From positions 1 through 31,600 of the forward strand of contig JBBIQS010000091.1 of the NCBI GenBank assembly GCA_037442205.1: DNA of 31,600 nucleotides, written 5' to 3'. Source of the stretch: JBBIQS01 sp037442205 (GTDB lineage: Bacteria > Myxococcota > Myxococcia > Myxococcales > UBA5297). Shown piece after piece: positions 15,421 to 21,687 of this stretch. Each line of letters begins with the position of its first letter. The first letter of the stretch is position 1. Position numbers and translations under genes: made by a program. Under the pieces are notes generated by a model, which saw only the letters and a list, made by a program, of their open reading frames with translations, was not told the DNA's origin and made no database searches.

Positions 15421-16689
15421 CTACGGGTCGATCTTCGACAGCAGCGTGCCGTCGTCGCCCACCACCAGGACCAGGCTCTTCAACCGCCAGATTCCGTAGA
15501 GCGGGGCGCCGCCGGTGAGAGCCACCGGTTGCCACTGCCCGACGCCGATGCGCTTGAGCAGCAGCGGGCTGGTCCCGTCGGAGCCCGCCGCCCAGACGTC
15601 GCTGCGCGAGCTTCCAGAGAAGGCGCGGAGGGTTCCTGCGGGAGCCGAGTTGGCACACTCGCTCAGGAGCGGGTGGCCGTCGGCGCCGGTGCGCATGCAC
15701 TCGTAGAGCGTTCCAGCGCCGCCGGCGAACACCGCGTCGCCGGTGGTCAGCACCGCGAAGAGGTCGGCGGCAGTCTGCGGGAAGCCGGCGGCGGTGGCGT
15801 CGAAGGTGCGGTCCCAGCCACCGGGGAGGTTGGGCGTGTAGTGCAGGGTACCGGCCGTCCCGGCGACCCACATCTCGTTGGTATTGCGGAAGTGAGCCGA
15901 GGTGTAGTCGACGCCCGGCGGCGCCGAAGGGTCCTTGTAGGGGTTGTTCACGTTCTGGCCGGTGGCGTAGGCGTAGAGGAATCCGCCGGTGCCGACCAAG
16001 AGGCACGAGTCGCTATCGCGGGGCCCGGTTGCACCGAGCCAGCGGGTGGCCGCGCCCGAGCAGTAGTCCTGGTAATAGAAGCTCGGGCTGGGCACCGGTG
16101 AGCTCAGCCAGCCGCAGGCAGACTTCCCCAAGGTGCCGTCGTAGCCGGCATAGAGGAAGTAGGAGCCGGCCACCACCGAGGTGAGGTCCGAGGTCGGCGC
16201 CGGCGGAGCCTGGGCCTGGGCGTCGCGGACGACCGCCGCCGAGAAGTCGGTCCATGTGTAGCCGTCCCAGTGGAGCAGGGTGGGGCCCAGGCCGCCGACC
16301 CAGATGTCGTCGTCGCGGTAGCCGCTGACCGAAGTCAGCCGGGGCCAGGCGCCGGTGCGGGTCGGCAGCTTGGCCTGGCACCAGTCGGTCGACGGGCGGC
16401 ACTCGGTGGTGGGCGGGCTGATGAAGCCGGCGTCGTAGCCGCTGTCGGGATGGCCGGCATCGACCTGCCCGGCGTCGTTGTGTCCGGCGTCGGCGGGAAC
16501 GGAGGCGTCGTCGGCGGTCGAGGCGTCGGGAGCGGCGGCCGGCGGCTTGGCGCAGGCGCCTTCGACGCACACCAGCCCGCCGCCGCAGGGATTGGCGTCG
16601 TCGCAGAGGGTGCCAGTCCAGTCGAAGAGCCAGCCGGTGCAGGCGGCGGAGAGGGTCACCAGGGCGAGGAGAGGAAAGCGCAGTCTCAC
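15421..16689 (-). CDS. Lipoprotein with DAG linker and WD/BNR-like propeller
   Basis: This is a 422-aa lipoprotein with signal peptide MRLRFPLLALVTLSAAC (Cys17). A Cys-rich segment of the CDDANPCGGGLVC type follows, then an Asp/Ala/Gly-rich linker (about 52-90). The C-terminal 320 residues contain repeated motifs such as DDIWVGGLGPTLLHWDG, TNEMWVAGTAGTLHY and SDVWAAGSDGTSPLLL, typical of BNR/WD-like beta-propeller repeats seen in myxobacterial surface lipoproteins. No catalytic motif is visible. It starts 10 bp after the stop of the TolB-N-like gene, so the two form an operon. Confidence 0.87.
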   Translation of the reverse strand: MRLRFPLLALVTLSAACTGWLFDWTGTLCDDANPCGGGLVCVEGACAKPPAAAPDASTADDASVPADAGHNDAGQVDAGHPDSGYDAGFISPPTTECRPSTDWCQAKLPTRTGAWPRLTSVSGYRDDDIWVGGLGPTLLHWDGYTWTDFSAAVVRDAQAQAPPAPTSDLTSVVAGSYFLYAGYDGTLGKSACGWLSSPVPSPSFYYQDYCSGAATRWLGATGPRDSDSCLLVGTGGFLYAYATGQNVNNPYKDPSAPPGVDYTSAHFRNTNEMWVAGTAGTLHYTPNLPGGWDRTFDATAAGFPQTAADLFAVLTTGDAVFAGGAGTLYECMRTGADGHPLLSECANSAPAGTLRAFSGSSRSDVWAAGSDGTSPLLLKRIGVGQWQPVALTGGAPLYGIWRLKSLVLVVGDDGTLLSKIDP

Positions 16690-16699
16690 GAAGGATCTC

Positions 16700-17530
16700 C
16701 TAGAAGCTGCCCGCGGCGACGAGCGACGCGCCGCCGGGAGTCAGGCCGAGGGTGACGGACGGCGACGCGGAGGCCGGGCTCGAAGGCGAGACCGCGCCCC
16801 AGATCAGTCCGGCGGCGAGGGTGGCGAGCCCGGCGCCGGCGAGGATCACGCCGGCGCTCGCGCGCGCATCGGCCTGCGGGTAGGTGAGGTTCGACTTGCC
16901 GGCGACGGTCAGCCCGGTGAGGAGCCCGCCGCCCAGCAGCGCCGCGCCGCCGACGCCGGCGACGATCCACGGCGCGCTCGAGGAGCGGCTCTCCGCCGAG
17001 TGGCTGACGGCGGCGGTCGGCTCGGGAACCGGGAGGGGCTCGGATCCGGGCATCTGGTTGAGGGCCCGGACCAGCACCTGGCGGCCGGCACCGATCAGCT
17101 CATCGAGGTTGGCGACCAGGGCACCGTCGCGGCCGGCGATCTGCGACTTCTTCACGTCGGCGACCTTGAGGTCGAGGGTGTAGGTCTTGCCGACCAGCCC
17201 CAGGTGCCCCAGCAGCAGGAACTCGGCGCCGAAGGCCCCGGCGAGCTCGGCCATGCAGCTCTCGTCCTTGCAGCCGAGGAGCTGGCGCTGGCGGTCGTAG
17301 CCGATCAGCGAGCCGAGCTCGGTCTCGCCCAGGACCTCGAAGCGCTTGAGGGCGGCGAGGTCGCGGGTGAGCACCTCGGTGAGCGAGTCGGCGGCGGCCT
17401 TGGTGGACGGCTCCACCGACTTGATGCCCAGCACCACCATGCGCGGGCGCTTGGAGGCGGCGTGGGCGGGGAGCGACAGCAGTGCGCAGCCAAGGGCCGC
17501 GCCGAGGGCGAATCGGGAGAATGAGCTCAT
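16700..17530 (-). CDS. Exported TolB-N/FlgO-like protein with C-terminal membrane helices
   Basis: The 276-aa protein has a signal peptide (MSSFSRFALGAALGCALLSLPAHA). An N-terminal alpha/beta domain resembles the TolB-N/FlgO type: RPRMVVLGIKSVEP, VLTRDLAALKRFEVL, a CKDESC pair, AGAFGAEFLLLGHLG and LDLKVADVKK. Two hydrophobic helices near the C-terminus (about 190-215 and 230-250) suggest membrane anchoring. Such domains are thought to sense or assemble envelope complexes, but the function is not established. ATG 17530 is chosen because the signal peptide starts there; a TATCCT box lies eight bases upstream. It is the first gene of an operon with the propeller lipoprotein. Confidence 0.82.
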   Translation of the reverse strand: MSSFSRFALGAALGCALLSLPAHAASKRPRMVVLGIKSVEPSTKAAADSLTEVLTRDLAALKRFEVLGETELGSLIGYDRQRQLLGCKDESCMAELAGAFGAEFLLLGHLGLVGKTYTLDLKVADVKKSQIAGRDGALVANLDELIGAGRQVLVRALNQMPGSEPLPVPEPTAAVSHSAESRSSSAPWIVAGVGGAALLGGGLLTGLTVAGKSNLTYPQADARASAGVILAGAGLATLAAGLIWGAVSPSSPASASPSVTLGLTPGGASLVAAGSF

Positions 17531-17544
17531 CGCCGCTGAGGATA
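17531..17544 (-). promoter_or_regulatory. -10-like TATCCT close to the start codon of the TolB-N-like gene
   Basis: On the minus strand TATCCT (17544-17539) is followed by exactly eight bases and then ATG 17530. No ribosome binding site lies between. The same spacing occurs upstream of the TonB_C-receptor gene and the arsR gene. No good -35 box is visible. Confidence 0.4.
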
Positions 17545-17695
17545 CCGGTTTTGGTCGCCGGATCGAGGGGCGGGCGACCGTTGATGCAGACGCGCACGGT
17601 CGCGCCTCCGGAAGCCGACCTGCCAGCACGGCGCTCGCCTGATTGTCGCCGAGTGGCGCTGCGTGCCGCGCGAGACGCCGCGAACTCCTCGGACG

Positions 17696-20002
17696 TCATC
17701 TGCTTTGGTGATCCTCCGCCGCCCGCGTGAACTTCTCCGCCGCCATCCCCGCCTCCAGCCGCCGATACCGATTGCGCTCCCGGAACATCCTCAGCGCCAG
17801 ATACACGATCGGCAGGATGCCCCCGACGATGAACAGCACATCGCCGGGCAGCCGCAGCCATTCGAGAAATCGGATCTCTGATCGCTGAAAGAACTCCGGC
17901 GACCGCGCGTGCCAGTAGCCGCTCTGGAAGCTGTCGAAGAGCTGGAACATGCCGATCGGCACCAGGTTGGCGAAGAGCATGTAGCCCAGGCCGAGGTTGA
18001 GGCTCCAGAACGAGACCTTCATCGCCCGCTCGCTGCGGCGGTCGGGCGGGATGAAGTAGCGAGCCACGAAGACGAAGAAGCCCATCGCCAGCATCCCGTA
18101 GACGCCCATCAGCGCCCCGTGGCCGTGGTTGGCGGTGAACTGCGTGCCGATCTCGTAGTAGCTGACGATGGGCAGGTTGATCAGGAACCCGAACACCCCG
18201 GCTCCGAGGAAGTTCCAGAACCCCACCGCGATCAGGAACATCACCGCCCACTTGTGCGGGAACGGCGCCGCCGGCACCGCCGCGCTGTAGCCGCCCAGCC
18301 GGATGAAGCGGTAGGCCTCCACCGTCAGCAGCACCAGCGGAATCACCTCCATCGCCGAGAAGAACGCTCCCGCCGCCATGTGGATCGAGGGCGAGCCGCT
18401 GAAATAGAGGTGGTGCATCGTCCCGATCACCCCGCCCAGAGAATAGAGGATGACGTCGAGGTAGATGACCCGCGTCGCCGTGGCCCGCGACACCACTCCC
18501 AAGAGCACGAAGATGTAGGCCACCATCAACGTGGTGAAGAGCTCGAGGAAGTCCTCGACCCACAGGTGCACGACCCAGAAGCGCCAGAAGTCGGTGACCA
18601 CGAAGTGGCTGTCCCGGCCGAAGAACATCCCCACCGCGTAGAACAGCGGGATGGACAGCGCCGAATAGAGGAACAAGTAGGGCAGGTTCCCGGGGTGCTC
18701 GTCCGCGAGCCGCGGGCGCAGGCCGCGGTAGACGATCGCCACCCAGGCCAGCATCCCCGCCGTCAGCAGCAGCTGCCACAGCCTGCCGAGGTCGAGGTAC
18801 TCCCAGCCCTGCGAGCCGAGCCAGAACCAGGGACCGGCGCTGGTGATCACGTCCTTCACGCTCAGCGCCTCGCCCGCCAGGCTCCCCACCACCACGACCA
18901 CCACCGCGCCAAACAGCCCGATGGCCAGCTTCTCCTGATGCCTGGGCTCGCGCCCGCCGATCATCGGGGTGATGAAGATCCCCATCGCCAGGAAGGCGGC
19001 GGAGACGAAGAACAGCGCCAGCTGCACGTGCCAGGTGCGCGAGAGGTTGTAAGGCAGCCAGCCGGCGAGGTTCAGCCCGTAGAAGCCGCCGGGCTCGGCG
19101 TGGTAGTGCGCGTTCACTCCGCCGAGCAGCCCCTGCGCCAGGAACAGCGCCGCCACCACCAGGAAATACCAGGCGGTCGCCCGCTGCGACGGCGTCAGCC
19201 CGACCTGCTCCGGCGGCCGGAACTGCACCGGCGGCACTCCCTCCTCGTCGGCGCGGTGCCAGCCGAGCACCCGGTAGCGCCCGAAGAAGAAGAGCACGGC
19301 CCCGATCCCGCTCAGCAGCGAGATCAGGCTGATCACGCTCCAGAAGAAGGTGTCGGCGGTGGGGGAATTGCCGGCCAGCGGCTCGTCGGGCCAGTTGTTG
19401 GTGTACGAGTAGTCCTTTTCCGGCCGCTGCGCCGACGCGGTCCAGGCGGTCCAGGCCAGGAAGCTGGTCAGCCGCCGCACCTCGGCCGGATCGCCGATCG
19501 CCGGCCGCTTCACCCCGCGCTGGACCTCCTCGGCGCCGAAGAAGTCCCGGTAGAACGCGTTCAGCGTCTCGAAGGCGTGCGCCTGGCCGTCGCCGAAGGC
19601 CAGGCCGTCGCCGCCCTCGTCGTAGCGATTGGCCTTGAGCTCGCGCCGCACCCGGTCGCGGATGGCGGGATCCGGCGCGCCCGTTTCTCCATAGAAGGCG
19701 AGCATGTCCAGGGCGGCAAGATGCAGGTACTGCGCGGTGAAGTCCGGGCCCAGGTAGGCGCCGTGGCCGTAGACGGTGCCGTACTGCATCAGCTCGTACT
19801 TCTGGAACAGGTGCTGGCCGGCCAGGACGTCCTCGCGCGTGAAGAGCACCTGGCCGCTCGGAGCGGTGACGCGCCCTGGAATCGGCGCCCGCTGCGAGTA
19901 GAGCAGCGCGGCGAGAATGCTCAGGGCGGTGAAGCCCAGCAGAAACGTGAGCACCGAGGCCTGAGCCCACAGGCTCGAGATCACCATCCGGTTGCGGGCC
20001 AT
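17696..20002 (-). CDS. norB: Quinol-type nitric oxide reductase, single-subunit NorB (qNOR/NorZ)
   Basis: The 768-aa protein is a full-length quinol-dependent NO reductase, which reduces two NO to N2O at the cytoplasmic membrane. It has an N-terminal extension of about 220 residues with the qNOR-specific periplasmic domain (TREDVLAGQHLFQKYELMQY), followed by the 12-helix heme-copper oxidase-like core. Heme/metal-binding blocks visible are RTWHVQLALFFVSAAFLAMG, RFWVVHLWVEDFLELF, GTMHHLYFSG and TANHGHGALMGVYGM. It lacks a separate NorC, as expected for qNOR. AGGGGGA (20013-20007), four bases before the ATG, is the ribosome binding site and may be hidden in an RNA hairpin. It probably detoxifies NO or serves partial denitrification. 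Confidence 0.95.
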   Translation of the reverse strand: MARNRMVISSLWAQASVLTFLLGFTALSILAALLYSQRAPIPGRVTAPSGQVLFTREDVLAGQHLFQKYELMQYGTVYGHGAYLGPDFTAQYLHLAALDMLAFYGETGAPDPAIRDRVRRELKANRYDEGGDGLAFGDGQAHAFETLNAFYRDFFGAEEVQRGVKRPAIGDPAEVRRLTSFLAWTAWTASAQRPEKDYSYTNNWPDEPLAGNSPTADTFFWSVISLISLLSGIGAVLFFFGRYRVLGWHRADEEGVPPVQFRPPEQVGLTPSQRATAWYFLVVAALFLAQGLLGGVNAHYHAEPGGFYGLNLAGWLPYNLSRTWHVQLALFFVSAAFLAMGIFITPMIGGREPRHQEKLAIGLFGAVVVVVVGSLAGEALSVKDVITSAGPWFWLGSQGWEYLDLGRLWQLLLTAGMLAWVAIVYRGLRPRLADEHPGNLPYLFLYSALSIPLFYAVGMFFGRDSHFVVTDFWRFWVVHLWVEDFLELFTTLMVAYIFVLLGVVSRATATRVIYLDVILYSLGGVIGTMHHLYFSGSPSIHMAAGAFFSAMEVIPLVLLTVEAYRFIRLGGYSAAVPAAPFPHKWAVMFLIAVGFWNFLGAGVFGFLINLPIVSYYEIGTQFTANHGHGALMGVYGMLAMGFFVFVARYFIPPDRRSERAMKVSFWSLNLGLGYMLFANLVPIGMFQLFDSFQSGYWHARSPEFFQRSEIRFLEWLRLPGDVLFIVGGILPIVYLALRMFRERNRYRRLEAGMAAEKFTRAAEDHQSR

Positions 20003-20040
20003 GGCTTCCCCCTCAAGCGAGCGTCAGGGGGACGCTTGTA
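20003..20040 (-). promoter_or_regulatory. norB leader with two interleaved inverted repeats over the RBS
   Basis: Read on the minus strand the order is CAAGCG, TCCCCCT, GACGCT, CGCTTG, AGGGGGA, AGCC, ATG. CAAGCG (20038-20033) pairs with CGCTTG (20019-20014). TCCCCCT (20032-20026) pairs with the ribosome binding site AGGGGGA (20013-20007). The two stems overlap and cannot easily form together, so they could act as an RBS-masking switch. No known riboswitch class is recognised. Confidence 0.4.
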
Positions 20041-20102
20041 ACAGCTGCCCGCAGAGCCATGCGGCCCGCGAGCGGGGACGCGGAGGTGAGTGTTGAATGG
20101 GT

Positions 20103-20124
20103 GAGCGCCGGCGTCCCGCTGGCC
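20103..20124 (+). repeat. Dispersed GC-rich repeat, copy 2
   Basis: GAGCGCCGGCGTCCCGC followed by T and GGCC, one mismatch from the copy at 10543-10564. It lies between the histidine kinase stop and norB, and its 3' end is part of the 12-bp palindrome CGCTGGCCAGCG (20117-20128). Confidence 0.5.
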
Positions 20125-20133
20125 AGCGGCGCG

Positions 20134-20147
20134 ACCCGGCGCCGGGT
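20134..20147. repeat. 14-bp perfect palindrome between kinase and norB
   Basis: ACCCGGCGCCGGGT reads identically on both strands and lies 8 bp beyond the histidine kinase stop. It could be an operator or a small RNA hairpin; no T-run follows it on the minus strand. Confidence 0.4.
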
Positions 20148-20155
20148 TGGTCGGG

Positions 20156-21544
20156 CTACGCCTCGGCGGAATGGACCTCGGGCGCCGTGTCGGCGTTCGC
20201 ACCGGCCATCGGCAGGGTGAGCCGGAAGGCCGCGCCGCCGCCGTCCGGAGCGGGCTCGGCGGTCAGCTCGCCGCCGTGGGCGCGGGCCAGAGTGCGGGCG
20301 ATGGTCAGCCCCAGGCCGGTGCCGCCCGCCTTGCCGCCGCTGGCGAACGGTTGAAAGAGCCGCTCCCGAACCTCGGGGGCGATGCCGCAGCCGTCGTCGA
20401 TCACCCGAATCGCCACCGCCGCCTTCTCGCCGACGGCCTGGACGCGCACTTGCCCGCGCCGGCCCTCGCTCACCTCAGGGCGCTGCTCGAGGATGGCCTC
20501 CTCGGCGTTGCGCACCAGGTTCTCCAGCACCCGCCCGATGGCGTCCCGATCCGCGACGACCCTGGCCTCGGCGAAGCCGCCGGTATCCACCGACAGGTCG
20601 ATCTTCCTGCTCTGCAGCCTCTCGCCCAGCCCGGTGAGCCCGTGCTGCAGCAGCTCGGCGACGCCCACTGGCTCCAGCGCCATCTCCTGCGGGCGGCCGC
20701 GGGCGAAGCCCAGGATCTCCTCGAGCAGCCGCTTGAGCCGCCGGCTGGAGGCCAGCACGGTCTCCAGGTCGCCGGCGATCTCGGCGTGGCCCAGCTGCCG
20801 CGCCTCTTCCAGCGCGCTCTGCGCGAAGGTGTGCACCGTGGTCAGCGGGTTGCGCAGGTCGTGGACGATGCTGCTGGTGACCGAGCCGATCACCGCCAGC
20901 CGGCTCTCGCGCTCGGCCACTTCGCGGTGGCTGCGCTGCAGCAGCTCGGAGCGCTCGCGCAGCGCCAGGTTGGCCCGCTGCAGCTCCAGCCGGTTCTGAA
21001 AGTCGATGCGCCGCGCTCGCCCGTAGAGCACCGCGGTCAGCAGCGCGAAGCCGACGGCGGTGACCACGAACAGCAGCCCGGCCAGCGGAGCGGTCCAGCC
21101 CTTGCTCGCCGGAGCCAGGAGGTTTCCGAGCAGGTAGTAGCCCAGCGACGCGCCGACGTAGAGCAGCAGGTCGGGCCGCGGCCAGGCCACGGCCATGGCG
21201 ATGGTGCACAGCGACAGCGGGACGAAGAACGAGTACAGCGACCCGAAGCCGCCGAAGACGAAGGTCATCGTCGGCACGACCGCGGTCATGGCGATCATGG
21301 CCGAGAGCAGGGCCAGCCGCCGCAGCGGGGCGGAGCCGGTCCTCAGGAAGAGGAACACCAGCGCCGAGGCCAACGCCACCAGCCCGACCCTCAGGCCCAG
21401 GAACGGCCAGTGGAGCTCCGGCGGAGCCACGACCACGTCCAGCGCCCAGAAGCCGATCTGCGCCAGCACCCCCAGCGGCCAGCCGACCCGCAACCGGGTG
21501 CGGGTGATCTCGTCGCTTTCGCGGCGAAAGGCTTGGTCGTTCAT
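20156..21544 (-). CDS. Orphan membrane sensor histidine kinase
   Basis: The 462-aa kinase has about six N-terminal transmembrane helices (residues about 20-180) with only short loops, so it senses a membrane or diffusible signal. A coiled linker (LQRANLALRERSELLQRSHREV) leads to the dimerisation/phosphoacceptor H-box SIVHDLRNPLTTVHTF, with His228. The ATPase part shows the N-box NLVRNAEEAIL, G1 DDGCGIAPEV, F-box LFQPFASGG and G2 GGTGLGLTIARTLA. ATG 21544 is chosen over an upstream GTG/ATG extension. No response regulator is adjacent. It lies upstream of norB on the same strand, 153 bp apart, so a link to NO or respiratory signals is plausible but unproven. Confidence 0.92.
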   Translation of the reverse strand: MNDQAFRRESDEITRTRLRVGWPLGVLAQIGFWALDVVVAPPELHWPFLGLRVGLVALASALVFLFLRTGSAPLRRLALLSAMIAMTAVVPTMTFVFGGFGSLYSFFVPLSLCTIAMAVAWPRPDLLLYVGASLGYYLLGNLLAPASKGWTAPLAGLLFVVTAVGFALLTAVLYGRARRIDFQNRLELQRANLALRERSELLQRSHREVAERESRLAVIGSVTSSIVHDLRNPLTTVHTFAQSALEEARQLGHAEIAGDLETVLASSRRLKRLLEEILGFARGRPQEMALEPVGVAELLQHGLTGLGERLQSRKIDLSVDTGGFAEARVVADRDAIGRVLENLVRNAEEAILEQRPEVSEGRRGQVRVQAVGEKAAVAIRVIDDGCGIAPEVRERLFQPFASGGKAGGTGLGLTIARTLARAHGGELTAEPAPDGGGAAFRLTLPMAGANADTAPEVHSAEA

Positions 21545-21673
21545 CGGCGCGCAAATTAGCACGGACCGCCAAAATTCCCAGGCAGTCATGTCCGGTTACA
21601 CCGTCGGTGTCGGCGCCCTGGAGCCATGCCGGCGACCAGATTCCCGGAATTCGTCCCCCGGGTTCGCCTCAGC

Positions 21674-21687
21674 TATCCTTCGCCGCG
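21674..21687 (+). promoter_or_regulatory. -10-like TATCCT close to the start codon of the TonB_C-receptor gene
   Basis: TATCCT (21674-21679) is followed by eight bases and ATG 21688, with no Shine-Dalgarno sequence between. The transcript may begin at the start codon (leaderless). A convincing -35 box is not visible. Confidence 0.4.

Noticed and set aside
17100..19970. Very long minus-strand frame (956 codons) overlapping norB
   Set aside because: It is a shadow of norB and the TolB-N-like gene: Arg/Gly/Ala-rich, no family motif, while the overlapping norB frame has full qNOR motifs.
20003..20040. H-type pseudoknot in the norB leader
   Set aside because: The A-B-A'-B' order fits a pseudoknot, but both crossing loops would have zero bases, which is sterically unlikely; competing stems are the better reading.
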